Shown in pieces: positions 26,644 to 36,524 of a stretch of DNA of 64,000 nucleotides. The position numbers and the translations under genes were made by a program. How positions within the stretch are numbered: position 1 is the first letter of the stretch; each line of letters begins with the position of its first letter. The DNA comes from Chryseobacterium indologenes (GTDB taxonomy: Bacteria > Bacteroidota > Bacteroidia > Flavobacteriales > Weeksellaceae), in NCBI GenBank assembly GCA_016025055.1, contig CP065590.1, positions 4,030,001 through 4,094,000 on the forward strand, in the 5' to 3' direction. The notes beneath the pieces are model-generated. The model was given only the letters and a program-made list of their open reading frames with translations. It did not search any database and was not told the DNA's origin.

Positions 26644-28881
26644 TTAATTCTTAATGAATTTTTTCCTAAACTGATCAAGATGAATGAGGTAAATGCCGTT
26701 TGCCAGGTCACTGACGCGTACAGTTCCGTTTTGGAGTGTTCCTTCTTTTACGAGTCTGCCTGACATATCATAAATTTTATATGCTGAATCAGTGATGTTG
26801 GTAACGGTCAGGATATCCTGCACCGGATTAGGATAAAGATTAATTTCCGACGATCCTGAACCTGAATCACCCGTTATAGGTTTTCCATCGGATGGTGTAA
26901 CTGAGATATCAGCAGTATTAACGTTAAAGAAAATATGGTGACTCCCTTTTATCATAATCCTTCCTGAAGTGGTAGAAGCATCCGGAATTGTAACGGCACG
27001 CATCCCGTTGTTGGGGATCCCGGACACAAGTGTTGTCCAGGAATTGCCACTGTCGGTAGACCAAAGAATATCAACATTGGTAGCATTGATACCATTGGAC
27101 GTCGTTCCTGCTACATTCCAGGTGACGGTTTGGGAACTTCCGCCCGTATAAGTTACAGGTGTATTTTGTGAAGTAACAATAAATGGTCCTGCTCCCCCTG
27201 AGACCGTAATCCTGGTGTCGTCTGAATTATTTCCTGCGCCTCCTGTTTTGTTATCACGTACTGTAAATCTGAAGTTTAAATTTCGTGCTACGGATGGCAA
27301 AGCTTCTACATTGATTTCATCGCCAGCTGTAATCGTTTGTCCCGCCAAAACACTGGACATTCTCGGAAAATATCGTATAGGAGAAGTACTCGGGGTCCAT
27401 GATCTGAATAAAGGACCATTGATTTTAGTTTCTACCGCAGCCGAACTAAAACCGGTCTCAGTAGAACTTCCCTTATCCATTTGCTCCCAGATGTAAGTCA
27501 GAGGATCACCGTCTGCATCTGTTCCCGATCCGGTTAGCATGAAAGGAGTGCTTTTAGGTATCGTATAATCTGAACCTGCATCTGCGATTGGAATTGAATT
27601 TCCTGTAGCAGTATTTACAGAACATGTATTCGCTTTAATGGTGTTGGTGATCTGCTCAATGCTTAGCGCATGAAAGAACGGATCAGATTTTTTCTGAACA
27701 TCAAAGTTGGTAATACCTGCATAGCCCATAATGGTGGATCCTGATCCCGGTTCTACGGGTTTTAAACCGGATTGGGTAGTGTAGGACCACGTGTGGTTTC
27801 CGCCAAACTGATGCCCCATTTCGTGGGCAACAAAATCAATATCAAACGAATCTCCCGACGGAATTCCATTAGAAGGTGAGGTATATCCGCTTCCTTTGTA
27901 AGCATTGGGATATGTAATTCCCTGGTAGACATAGGTAGACATATCATCACTGCATATACAACCGATACATCCTGCATTTCCGCCACCGCCGTCTCTTCCG
28001 AACAGATGCCCAATGTCAAAATTGGCATTGCCAATAGTTGAACTTAACGTATTCATAAGCTGAAAATTCCAGTTTTCCATCTGGGCAGAAGGTGAATAAG
28101 GATCTGTCGCAGCATTGGTATAAATGATGGCATCATTATTGGGGATAAGGACCATTCTTGCGGCAAATTCATTTTGAAAAATACCATTGACACGGGTAAG
28201 GGTATTATTCATCGCTGCAAGAGCCTGAGCTTTTGTCCCTCCGAAATATCCGGCATATTCTCCTGTACATGAAAGAGCCAGTCTGAATGTCCTTAATGTA
28301 GCATCATTTGCATTTTTGGCTGTTGCAGAAATTGCTGATCCTTTTTGTGCAGATTCAAGGACTGTACATTCAAAAGTATTTAAGTTGTCTTTTCTATCGG
28401 ATTTTTTATATACGATGTAAGAAGATAAATCTTGTGTATACGGTTCAATAAAAACGGCTGATTTATCACTGTAAATTTCCATTGATGAAAGACCTAAGGA
28501 AGAGATACTGAAAAAAACACTGGAGGTCTTATCTATACTTTCGCCGGTGTACGATTTGATATCCGGGTATTTTGCTGCCAGTTCAGGATCAAAATTTGAA
28601 TTTTCGATAACTTGAAAGTCTTCCATTTCTCCTTTAGAATTAGGAAAGGAAATAAGAATGTCTGACTTTTTACTACCTGCAGTTCTTTGGCTGGCCTTTG
28701 ATAATATATTTTTTAATGCATGGATATCCAGTTTGTATATTCTTGGATTGTCAATATCAGCTACGTTTTTAAAGACAGGTGAAGGGGTCTTCAGGGATCC
28801 TCTGGTCCATAAACGGTCTGTTTGAGCGAATGACATACCTGACAAAGCAAGCATTCCCATCATCAATAATTGTTTTTTCAT
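26644..28881 (-). CDS. Reprolysin-like zinc metalloprotease with T9SS sorting domain
   Basis: 745 residues. A signal peptide (MKKQLLMMGMLALSGMSFAQ) is followed by a propeptide of about 200 residues. The catalytic domain has the metzincin motif HEMGHQFGGNH (first His 353) and Met-turn STIMGYAGI. A PKD/Ig-like region (about 430-660) and a type A T9SS domain (INLYPNPVQD to the end) follow. Secreted endopeptidase, probably digesting host or environmental protein. A paralog of about 976 residues lies immediately upstream (29062-31992). Confidence 0.94.
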   Translation of the reverse strand: MKKQLLMMGMLALSGMSFAQTDRLWTRGSLKTPSPVFKNVADIDNPRIYKLDIHALKNILSKASQRTAGSKKSDILISFPNSKGEMEDFQVIENSNFDPELAAKYPDIKSYTGESIDKTSSVFFSISSLGLSSMEIYSDKSAVFIEPYTQDLSSYIVYKKSDRKDNLNTFECTVLESAQKGSAISATAKNANDATLRTFRLALSCTGEYAGYFGGTKAQALAAMNNTLTRVNGIFQNEFAARMVLIPNNDAIIYTNAATDPYSPSAQMENWNFQLMNTLSSTIGNANFDIGHLFGRDGGGGNAGCIGCICSDDMSTYVYQGITYPNAYKGSGYTSPSNGIPSGDSFDIDFVAHEMGHQFGGNHTWSYTTQSGLKPVEPGSGSTIMGYAGITNFDVQKKSDPFFHALSIEQITNTIKANTCSVNTATGNSIPIADAGSDYTIPKSTPFMLTGSGTDADGDPLTYIWEQMDKGSSTETGFSSAAVETKINGPLFRSWTPSTSPIRYFPRMSSVLAGQTITAGDEINVEALPSVARNLNFRFTVRDNKTGGAGNNSDDTRITVSGGAGPFIVTSQNTPVTYTGGSSQTVTWNVAGTTSNGINATNVDILWSTDSGNSWTTLVSGIPNNGMRAVTIPDASTTSGRIMIKGSHHIFFNVNTADISVTPSDGKPITGDSGSGSSEINLYPNPVQDILTVTNITDSAYKIYDMSGRLVKEGTLQNGTVRVSDLANGIYLIHLDQFRKKFIKN

Positions 28882-28910
28882 GTAAGAGTGAATTTTTCAT
28901 TTGTGTCCCG

Positions 28911-28918
28911 CAAAGCTA
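28911..28918 (-). promoter_or_regulatory. -7 promoter box
   Basis: Minus-strand TAGCTTTG, a perfect TAnnTTTG, 30 bp before the metalloprotease start at 28881. With the terminator at 29011 it shows the two paralogs are transcribed separately. Confidence 0.55.
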
Positions 28919-29008
28919 ATAAAAAAATAACAGGAAGAGAATATTTTAAGAAGAAAATTAAATATAGATCACGCTGAAACTACAGTTTTTTTAAATTGTC
29001 AACTTACA

Positions 29009-29035
29009 AAAAAAAGCTGCCCTCGTACGGGCAGC
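29009..29035 (-). terminator. Terminator after the larger metalloprotease gene
   Basis: Perfect 7-bp GC-rich stem GCTGCCC / GGGCAGC (29016-29022, 29029-29035). On the minus strand it is followed by a T8 run, 27 bp past the stop at 29062. Confidence 0.9.
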
Positions 29036-29061
29036 CTTCACATCGTTTAAATTTAAAGTTC

Positions 29062-31992
29062 CTAATTCTTTACAAATCTTTTAGCACTTTCTCCGACCTG
29101 AATCATATAAGCACCTTTAACAAGACCACTTACATTCACAGAACTTCTCTGAAGTTTTCCTGAGTCAATAAGTTTTCCTCCCATGTCGAAGATTTTATAA
29201 TCCTCTGAGGTTGTATTGGAAATGTATAAGATATCTTTTACAGGATTAGGATATAGCTTAATATCAGTGATCAGATCTTTTGTATTAGTCAGGTCACCTT
29301 TTCCTGAAGAAACGATATTAAGAGTGTAATCTTCTACCTGCCCGTAAGTATATGCTTCGCAAGATGACGTAGGAATAGAACTGTACTTCATCATCACTCT
29401 CATTCTCGTAGAGCCGATAGTTGCTGTTGACGGAATGGTAACAGATCCTGTAACAGGAGAAGTTGTTGATCCTGCTTTTGACCAAACCAGTTCACCACTG
29501 TCAGCAAAGCTTCCGTTACCATTGTAGTCAATGTAAACAGCATATGCTTCACTATATTTTGTAGAAGTCCAGACTGGTGTGATGGAAAGGGCATATGCCG
29601 TACCTCTGGTAACATTCGTGGAAACCGAAGTAAAGTCTTCATAACCAGCTGTTCCTGTTGAAGTATTATTGATCGTTCCGAATTTCACATTTCCGATTCT
29701 TTCGTCAGCCGTGTTGGATGCTGAAGAAGAGCAGTAAGTCACCGTTCCTCCTGAAAGGGTTGTTACAGTCACTGTATTGCTGGCAACAGAAGCATTTCCA
29801 GCTGCATCTTTGGCTTTAACAGTGAAAGAATAAGTCGTAGCCGGACTTAATGAAGTCACGGTGTAGGCAGTAGAAGCTGTAGAGCCTATCAAAGATGACC
29901 CCTGATACACATCGTATCCTGTAACCCCTACATTGTCTGTAGCCCCTGACCAGGAAAGATTCGTTGTGGTAGCTGTAGTTCCCGAAGCGGCAAGGGTAGG
30001 TGGAGTAGGCGCAACCGTGTCAGGGGTTCCTGATCCTGCGTTGACACTGATATTGGCATTATTAACATCGAAGAAAATGTGATTGGAGCCTTTCACCATA
30101 ATTCTACCTGTTGTCGTTGTAGCATTGGGAATGGTTACTGCTTGTGAACCATCGTTTGGAGTTCCTGCCAGTAGGGTAGTCCATGTATTTCCGCTGTCTG
30201 TAGACCATAGAATATCTACATTTGCGGTATTGACTCCGTTAGCGGTAGTTCCGGCAACATCCCAGGTTACATTCTGGGAACTGCCTCCTGTGTAGGTAGT
30301 TGCTGAGTTTTGTGAAGTTACTGCAAATGGACCTGCAGTGCTATTTACTGTGATTACCGCATCATCAGAATTATTTCCTGAGCCTCCTGCCTTATTATCA
30401 CGAACGGTAAATCTGAAATTCAACGTTCTGGCTACCGAAGAAAGAGCCTCAACTGTGATTTCTGAACCTGCCGTAGTAGTAGCGCCTGTTAATACAGAAG
30501 CCATTCTCGGGAAATATCTTACCGGTACCGTTGTCGGAGTCCATGATCTGAAGTTAGGTCCTGAGGCTTTTGTAGCACTTGCTGCCGAGCTTGCTCCTGT
30601 CTGAGAAGAGGAAGCATTGTCCATCTGTTCCCAGATATAAGTTAAAGAATCTCCGTCAGCGTCAGTACCTGTTCCGGTTAATACGAATGGAGTCCCCTTA
30701 GGGATTGTATAGTCTAAACCTGCATTTGCGGTAGGAATTGAATTTCCTGTATTGGTGTTAACGGAGCAGGTTTTAGCCTTGATATTATTGGTGATCTGCT
30801 GGATGCTTATGGCATGAAAGAATGCATCTGAGTGCGGCTGAACATCCTGACTTGTAATTCCCGCATATCCCATGATAGTGGATCCGGATCCCGGTTCCAT
30901 ATTAGCTCCCGTACCTTCATTACTCATAGAAAAAGTGTGGTTTCCTCCAAATTGATGGCCCATTTCATGGGCTACATAATCAATATCAAAGTTATCTCCT
31001 GATGGAATAGCATCGGCAGGAGAGGTGTAACCGCTTCCTTTAGATCCGTTGGTACAGATACATCCGATACAGCCTGCATTTCCTCCGCCTCCTGATGCAC
31101 CAAACAGGTGTCCGATATCATAATTGGCTTCTCCGATTACAGACGTTAGGGTGCTTTGAAGCTGTGAATTCCAGTTGCTCATTCCTGATGATGGAGAATA
31201 AGGGTCAGTGGAAGCATTAGTATATACAACAGCATCATTGTTAGCGATAAGAACCATTCTCGCTGCAAAATCTTTTTCAAAAACACCATTTACACGGGTC
31301 ATGGTATTGTTCATAGCGGCTAAAGCCTGAGCTTTTGTTCCTCCAAAGTACGTTGTATATTCTCCGGTACAAGAAAGAGCCAGTCTGAAAGTTCTTAATT
31401 TTGCGTCATCTGCGTTAGGCCTTGCTGCAAGACTTGAATTGCTTACTCCTTTTTGAGCTGCATCAATTACAGTACATTCAAATTTGTTAAGATCTTCTTT
31501 CTTATCTGATTTTTTATAAACCACATAGGTTGAAAGGTCTTTTGAATAAGGTTCGATAAATACTGCTGATTTGTCGCCGTAGATCTCCATAGAAGATAAA
31601 CCTAATGATGAAATACTGAAATATACCGTAGAGTTCGGATCATCCAGGCCTTGGCCTACATAAGATTTGATGTCCGGATATTTTGCTGCCAGCTCGGGAG
31701 CAAAGTTGGAATTCTCTCTCACCTTAAAGTTTTCCATTCTGCCATCAGAATTTGGAAAAGAAATGATGAGTTCTGATTTTTCGCCCACTGCCAATCTTTT
31801 TGGAGCTTTAGCAAGAGCGCTTTTTAATCCGTTGATGTTCAGGCTGTAAACCTTAGGGTTTGTAATGCCGGATTTGTTTTCAAAGATCTCTGCTGAGCTT
31901 TTTCTGGAGTTTTCAGACCAAAGACGGTCAGTCTGTGCGAAAGAAACGCCCGTAATGAGGAGCATCCCAATCAGGGTTAATTGTTTTTTCAT
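29062..31992 (-). CDS. Reprolysin-like metalloprotease with Fn3 and GEVED domains and T9SS signal
   Basis: 976 residues from the ATG at 31992. The frame stays open to an ATG at 32100, but the shorter start begins a signal peptide (MKKQLTLIGMLLITGVSFAQ) and a -7 box lies at 32022-32029, inside the longer version. Order: propeptide, metzincin catalytic domain (HEMGHQFGGNH, first His 342, and STIMGYAGI), Ig/PKD-like region, fibronectin type III domain (TPPTLAASGTTATTTNLSWS region), GEVED domain (VEDYTLNI at its end) and type A T9SS domain (KLYPNPVKD). The catalytic half is very similar to the neighbour at 26644-28881; the Fn3 and GEVED modules are the main difference. Confidence 0.94.
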   Translation of the reverse strand: MKKQLTLIGMLLITGVSFAQTDRLWSENSRKSSAEIFENKSGITNPKVYSLNINGLKSALAKAPKRLAVGEKSELIISFPNSDGRMENFKVRENSNFAPELAAKYPDIKSYVGQGLDDPNSTVYFSISSLGLSSMEIYGDKSAVFIEPYSKDLSTYVVYKKSDKKEDLNKFECTVIDAAQKGVSNSSLAARPNADDAKLRTFRLALSCTGEYTTYFGGTKAQALAAMNNTMTRVNGVFEKDFAARMVLIANNDAVVYTNASTDPYSPSSGMSNWNSQLQSTLTSVIGEANYDIGHLFGASGGGGNAGCIGCICTNGSKGSGYTSPADAIPSGDNFDIDYVAHEMGHQFGGNHTFSMSNEGTGANMEPGSGSTIMGYAGITSQDVQPHSDAFFHAISIQQITNNIKAKTCSVNTNTGNSIPTANAGLDYTIPKGTPFVLTGTGTDADGDSLTYIWEQMDNASSSQTGASSAASATKASGPNFRSWTPTTVPVRYFPRMASVLTGATTTAGSEITVEALSSVARTLNFRFTVRDNKAGGSGNNSDDAVITVNSTAGPFAVTSQNSATTYTGGSSQNVTWDVAGTTANGVNTANVDILWSTDSGNTWTTLLAGTPNDGSQAVTIPNATTTTGRIMVKGSNHIFFDVNNANISVNAGSGTPDTVAPTPPTLAASGTTATTTNLSWSGATDNVGVTGYDVYQGSSLIGSTASTAYTVTSLSPATTYSFTVKAKDAAGNASVASNTVTVTTLSGGTVTYCSSSASNTADERIGNVKFGTINNTSTGTAGYEDFTSVSTNVTRGTAYALSITPVWTSTKYSEAYAVYIDYNGNGSFADSGELVWSKAGSTTSPVTGSVTIPSTATIGSTRMRVMMKYSSIPTSSCEAYTYGQVEDYTLNIVSSGKGDLTNTKDLITDIKLYPNPVKDILYISNTTSEDYKIFDMGGKLIDSGKLQRSSVNVSGLVKGAYMIQVGESAKRFVKN

Positions 31993-32021
31993 ATTAAATG
32001 TAAATTTTGGTTGTGGAATAC

Positions 32022-32029
32022 CAAAACTA
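32022..32029 (-). promoter_or_regulatory. -7 promoter box
   Basis: Minus-strand TAGTTTTG, a perfect TAnnTTTG, 30 bp before the ATG at 31992. The same spacing is seen in front of the neighbouring paralog. Confidence 0.55.
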
Positions 32030-32306
32030 ATGAAAAATACGTTACGAAAAACATAATTTTTTAAGAATAATTTAGAATGCCGCTTTAAAATATTATGCAA
32101 TACATTGAATGTAATTGAAAAAGCTTATTAACACAAGAAAACTGAAAAACCTAAATTGGATTTTAATTTCAATAAAAATAAAATTGATGGATATTGTTAG
32201 TAATTTATTAAAATGAGACAATAATATTTATGAAATAATTAAAATATCACTGCTAAAATTAGCATTATAATATTGTGTTGCATTGCAGAAGTGCTTGATT
32301 TGATGC
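32030..32306. other. AT-rich intergenic region
   Basis: About 280 bp of very AT-rich sequence between the metalloprotease promoter and the terminator of the DinB-like gene. No gene or repeat is seen. Confidence 0.4.
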
Positions 32307-32307
32307 T

Positions 32308-32337
32308 AAAAAAAGCTGCTTCAAAATGAAACAGCTT
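32308..32337 (-). terminator. Terminator after the DinB-like gene
   Basis: Inverted repeat AAGCTG-c-TTCA / TGAA-a-CAGCTT (32313-32323, 32327-32337), followed on the minus strand by T7. It lies 21 bp past the stop at 32358. Confidence 0.82.
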
Positions 32338-32357
32338 AGTTTTTTTATCATCCAAAA

Positions 32358-32855
32358 TTAGATTCTATCATCCGCAGTAGGGCCATAAAGTCCCGGAACT
32401 GTATTCCCGGTTGATCGCAAATATACTACCAGCTCTCCTCTGTGATGATACAAATGATTGTAAAGAAAACCTCTTATAACCTGTACTTTAGGAGAGGGAG
32501 GAAAAAGAATATTTCCGTTCATCACCATTTTCCATTCGTTAAAGTATGTATTTTCATCAGAATCTTCAAGCACTTTTTGTGCCTTGGCGACATTTTCTTC
32601 AAATTTTGCAAGAATATTTTCAGCTTTGGAAATATCCCCTTTGTCATACACATATAAACCCATATCAAAGGTATCCTGATTGAAAGTGGGCTCATACCAA
32701 TTGTATACTTCTGCAATATGAGAGGCCAGCTGACCGGTAGTCCAGTTCTTTTCAGATGGTTTCCAGTCTAAAGCGCTGTCAGGGATTGCTTTTAAAATTT
32801 TCCTGGTGTTTTCCGCTTCATGCAGAAACTCACCTAAAAGTGCCTGTTTAATCAT
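32358..32855 (-). CDS. DinB-like four-helix protein
   Basis: 165 residues. Pattern of the DinB/YfiT superfamily: WTTGQLASHIAEVYNW (first His), a central helical pair and YNHLYHHRGELVVYLR with the HxxxH metal ligands near residue 136. These proteins are metal-binding; many are thiol-S-transferases using bacillithiol or mycothiol. It is 19 bp after the acyl-CoA dehydrogenase gene on the same strand, so co-transcribed. Substrate unknown. Confidence 0.85.
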   Translation of the reverse strand: MIKQALLGEFLHEAENTRKILKAIPDSALDWKPSEKNWTTGQLASHIAEVYNWYEPTFNQDTFDMGLYVYDKGDISKAENILAKFEENVAKAQKVLEDSDENTYFNEWKMVMNGNILFPPSPKVQVIRGFLYNHLYHHRGELVVYLRSTGNTVPGLYGPTADDRI

Positions 32856-32874
32856 TTGTATAGAGAGATTAAGA

Positions 32875-34014
32875 TTATTTAGTAATATCTCTTCCGATCA
32901 CCAGTCTCTGGATTTCAGAAGTTCCTTCTCCGATAGTACAAAGCTTAGAATCTCTGTAGAATTTTTCAGCAGGGAAATCTTTTGTATATCCATATCCTCC
33001 GAAGATCTGAACCGCATTGTTGGCAATTCTTACACAAGCCTCAGAAGCATATAATTTTGCCATGGCACCTTCTTTTGTCATTTTCTGCTTAGCATTTTTT
33101 AAGGTAGCAGCTCTTTGAATCAGAAGTTCCGCAGCATCAATTTCTGTGGCCATATCCGCCAGCATAAAGTTGATTGCCTGGAATTCAGAGATTGCTTTTC
33201 CAAACTGATGTCTTTCTTTAGCATATTTTAAAGCAGCTTTGTAAGCACCTCTTGCTGTACCTAAACTTAAGGCAGCGATAGAAATTCTCCCTCCGTCCAA
33301 AATTTTCATTGCTTGTTTGAAACCTTCACCTACTTCACCTAAACGATGAGAATCCGGTACACGGACATTATCAAAAATAAGTTCAGCTGTTTCTGAGGCA
33401 CGCATTCCGAGTTTATTTTCTTTCTTTCCGGAAGTAAAGCCCGGCATTCCTTTTTCTAAAACAAAAGCTGTAGAATTGTTTTTTGCTCCTTTTTCTCCTG
33501 TTCTTGTCATGACTACAGCAATATCTCCTGAAATAGCATGCGTAATAAAATTTTTAGCACCGTTGATGATCCAGTCATCGCCGTCTTTTACGGCTGTGGT
33601 AGACATACCTCCTGAATCCGAACCTGTATTATGTTCCGTTAATCCCCAGGCTCCGATTACTTTCCCGGAAGCCAGCTGAGGAAGCCATTTGTTTCTTTGC
33701 TCTTCATTACCGAATTCATAAATATGATTTGTACAAAGCGAGTTGTGTGCTGCTACAGAAAGTCCAATTGACGGATCTACCTGAGAAATTTCATCAAGAA
33801 TTGTAACATATTCATGATATCCCAAACCGGAACCTCCATATTGCTCAGGAACTACGACGCCCATAAATCCCATTTCTCCCAACTGGTGAAATAGGTCTTT
33901 TGGAAATGTCTGGCTCTCATCCCATTCCATAATATTCGGACGGATATTCTTTTCTGCAAATTCTCTAGCTGTCTCCGCTATCATTTTGATGTTGTCAATA
34001 GTCTCTGTATTCAT
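32875..34014 (-). CDS. Acyl-CoA dehydrogenase
   Basis: 379 residues, the usual length. FAD-binding and active-site landmarks: WGLTEHNTGSDSGGMST (signature 1 region), GRISIAALSLGTARGAYKAAL, QIFGGYGYTKDFPAEKFYRD (signature 2), and the catalytic Glu just after in LCTIGEGTSEIQR. The GEGTSEIQ motif is typical of short/medium-chain enzymes with the catalytic base near the C-terminus. It performs the first oxidation of fatty-acid or branched-chain acyl-CoA breakdown in the cytoplasm. A -7 box lies 20 bp upstream. Confidence 0.95.
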   Translation of the reverse strand: MNTETIDNIKMIAETAREFAEKNIRPNIMEWDESQTFPKDLFHQLGEMGFMGVVVPEQYGGSGLGYHEYVTILDEISQVDPSIGLSVAAHNSLCTNHIYEFGNEEQRNKWLPQLASGKVIGAWGLTEHNTGSDSGGMSTTAVKDGDDWIINGAKNFITHAISGDIAVVMTRTGEKGAKNNSTAFVLEKGMPGFTSGKKENKLGMRASETAELIFDNVRVPDSHRLGEVGEGFKQAMKILDGGRISIAALSLGTARGAYKAALKYAKERHQFGKAISEFQAINFMLADMATEIDAAELLIQRAATLKNAKQKMTKEGAMAKLYASEACVRIANNAVQIFGGYGYTKDFPAEKFYRDSKLCTIGEGTSEIQRLVIGRDITK

Positions 34015-34033
34015 ATAGATAATAGTTAGTTCT

Positions 34034-34041
34034 CAAAGATA
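34034..34041 (-). promoter_or_regulatory. -7 promoter box
   Basis: Minus-strand TATCTTTG, a perfect TAnnTTTG, 20 bp before the acyl-CoA dehydrogenase ATG. Confidence 0.55.
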
Positions 34042-34204
34042 ATTAAATTGGCGGAATGCTAAAAAATTATTTTATTCATAATATTTTATACCTTAATATG
34101 ATAATTGCTAGTTTTTTATATTCTAAAAAATAATAGTTTCTTAATAAAACATTCTCTTCTAAAGTGTTTTTATTTTAATATTTTAGAGGTCCAATTTTTA
34201 AGGC

Positions 34205-36087
34205 ATGAAAAAATTCTACTTCCTGTTATTTTTATTTCTTCTTATATGGCAGCTCAGGCTCCTGCCGGATATTATAATGGCACTGCCGGATTAACCGGTT
34301 ATGCCCTAAAATCCAAGCTGCATGATATTATTTCTGAAAAATCTATAAGCTGGCATTACAGTACTCATCTTCCCAATCTTTATAACCAAACAGATCTCGA
34401 TGTTTACTATGACCATACTCCGGCAGACAATACCAGTTTTCTTTTGGATATTTATTCTGAAATACCGAACGGCCCGGATGCGTATGAGTATACCAGCAGT
34501 CAATTAGGGGGTGGCAGCGCAGAGGGTACAGGATACAACAGAGAGCATATGATGCCTCAAAGTACATTCTACAGTAACTATCCCATGTATTCGGATCTGT
34601 TCTATGTAATTCCTACTGATGCTAAAATCAATCAGATGAGGAGCAATTATCCTTATGGAATTGCCAGTACAGTTCCGGCTAACATTCTGGCTACCTTTAC
34701 CAATACTTCTAAAATAGGGAAGAGCGCTATTCCCAACTTGGCCTATACAGGATATGTATATGAACCTATTGACGAATTTAAAGGCGATGTGGCAAGGTCC
34801 ATACTTTATTTTGCGTTAAGGTATGAAGGAAAGTTGGGAACTTTTAAATATACAGCTAATGCTAATCCTACCTTAGACACCAACCCATTTGACGGAACTG
34901 AAGAAAGAGCTATGGATCCGGCTTATCTTGCCATGTTAATTCAATGGCACCAGCAGGATCCTGTTTCATTAAGAGAAATCAACAGAAACAACGCGGTTTA
35001 TGCCCTTCAGAAAAACAGAAATCCTTTTATAGACAATCCAGGATGGGTAGATGTAATCTGGAACCAAACACCGGATGTTATTGCTCCTCAAGCGCCTTCC
35101 AATCTTACTTCTACTCAGACAAGCGCTTATTTCACAAACTTAAGCTGGGCTCCAAGTCCTGATGCTGATGTTATTGGATATCAGGTGTACCAGAACGGTA
35201 CTTTAGTAGCTTCTACAAAAAGAAATTCTATCAGTATTGATCATCTGACCCCCTCAACAACCTATAATTACACTGTAAAAGCATATGACAATGGATATCT
35301 TCAATCTTCTGAGAGTAATCCAGTATCAGTAACCACACTGGCTACTGATATTTACGCTAAGGATCTATATATTTCGAAATACCTGGAAGGATCAACCAAT
35401 GAGAACAAAGCTCTTGAAATCACCAATAAAACAGGACACCCTGTAGATTTGAATAATTACAGATTGTCTATTCAATTACAAGGACAAAATAACAGCCTTT
35501 ATTTTCCAGCTCCATTTGAAATGGAGGGTACCATTCAAAATAATGAAACATTTGTGGTGATAAACCCTTCTGCTGCTTTCTCATGTTTTGCTAACGGACA
35601 GGCAAAATTTGTAACAGCGGCTCCTCAAATGACATTTTATGGATATAATTATCTTGAATTAAGGTATAAGTCTACTACAGTAGATGCATTAGGTGTCGTA
35701 GGACAAAATAATTCCACGAATCTTAAAGATGTTTCTTTATACAGAAAGTCTACTATCAGCCAGCCTACCAATACATTTAATATTAATGAATGGGATGCTT
35801 ATCCCATAGATTACTGCCAGAATCTAGGAACACTTTCCACTACGGAATTTATTGCATCAAAAGATAAAAAGTTAGGAATATATCCCAATCCGGTATATGA
35901 TCGTCTTTTTGTAAACGGAGATACTGAAAAGATAAAAATAGCCCAAATTATTGATTTTTCGGGAAAAGTGATCTTTACAGAGAAAGATCCGTTCAGACAC
36001 AAGAAAGAAATTTCTGTACAGGGAATTCCAACAGGAACTTATATCTTAAGGCTGGACGAGCATACTCAACAATTTATAAAAAAATAG
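34205..36087 (+). pseudogene. Secreted endonuclease I with Fn3, lamin-tail-like and T9SS domains; signal peptide frameshifted
   Basis: The ATG at 34205 is followed by an A6 run (34208-34213). With A7 the frame reads MKKILLPVIFISSYMAAQAP, a good signal peptide joined to the open frame that ends at 36087, giving about 627 residues. As given, the ATG frame fails, and the main frame has only an unlikely start at 34105. The catalytic domain has the endonuclease I signature GYNREHMMPQSTF, with the His of the beta-beta-alpha-metal site, and DLFYVIPTDAKINQMRSNYP. An Fn3 domain (about 310-400), a lamin-tail-like domain (about 405-550) and a type A T9SS signal (GIYPNPVYD) follow. It degrades extracellular DNA or RNA. 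Probable sequence error. Confidence 0.85.
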
Positions 36088-36123
36088 TAAAAAATACATA
36101 AAACTCATATCTTAATGATACCC

Positions 36124-36156
36124 AACCTAACAGGTTTTTGAAACCTGTTAGGTTTT
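36124..36156 (+). terminator. Terminator after the endonuclease gene
   Basis: Perfect 14-bp inverted repeat AACCTAACAGGTTT / AAACCTGTTAGGTT with a 3-nt loop, followed by a T-rich tract. The same palindrome type may recur elsewhere in the genome. Confidence 0.8.
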
Positions 36157-36330
36157 ATATTTTTTTAGAGATCCTAGTCTTAACCTTGCCGGGACTTGAG
36201 ATCCTGGCAAGGTTGAAATTAGCCCTGATAGCAGCGGTTCCCCCACCGCTGGCAGCAGGAAAAGAAAGGAGAGAGGAGTATGAGCGGATAGCAGGAAGCA
36301 GCTCCTCAGACAAAAAATCATTAAAAAAGT
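36157..36330. repeat. Cluster of hairpin / interspersed-type repeat elements
   Basis: After the terminator a second hairpin follows: AACCTTGCC / GGCAAGGTT (36182-36190, 36206-36214) with inner GGA/TCC pairing. Then comes a GC-richer block (36218-36318) beginning AGCCCTGATAGCAGCGG and ending in GCGGATAGCAGG and AGCAGCTCCTC. The block is unlike the AT-rich flanks and resembles an intergenic element that I recall as repeated in Chryseobacterium and related genomes. No coding potential is evident. Recognition is from memory and not tested. Confidence 0.55.
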
Positions 36331-36438
36331 TGAATTAATATTCAATTTATCATGAAAATTTTTCACTCTATTTTACTTTTTCATAATTTTTACATTTGAC
36401 ATAACGTCTTAGAAACCTTATGATTACTACAATATTGA

Positions 36439-36516
36439 TATAAGCAGATTCACTAATAATTAATATCTATAAGTGTTTCTGCTTATATTTTTTATTTATA
36501 AGTAATTATGCTTATA
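36439..36516 (+). promoter_or_regulatory. Three 20-bp palindromic operators at 29-bp spacing before satD
   Basis: Copies at 36439-36458 (TATAAGCAGATTCACTAATA), 36468-36487 (TATAAGTGTTTCTGCTTATA) and 36497-36516 (TATAAGTAATTATGCTTATA). Starts are exactly 29 bp apart. Each is an inverted repeat of TATAAG(T/C). Copy 1 is in inverted orientation relative to copy 2 (17 of 20 identical after reversal), so copies 1 and 2 could also pair as an RNA hairpin followed by T6. Copy 3 overlaps the -7 box, so binding there should block transcription. The probable binder is the HTH protein encoded next. Confidence 0.75.
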
Positions 36517-36520
36517 TTTG
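36513..36520 (+). promoter_or_regulatory. -7 promoter box of satD, probably leaderless
   Basis: TATATTTG, a perfect TAnnTTTG, ending 5 bp before the ATG at 36525. The transcription start would fall at or within a few bases of the ATG. Confidence 0.65.
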
Positions 36521-36524
36521 CAGT

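Noticed and set aside
31993..32100. Longer start for the large metalloprotease
   Set aside because: The 36-residue extension contains the promoter box and precedes a clear signal peptide, so the ATG at 31992 is better.
36138..36338. 66-codon ORF across the hairpin repeat cluster
   Set aside because: It lies inside palindromic repeats, and its apparent protein merely reflects the repeat sequence.
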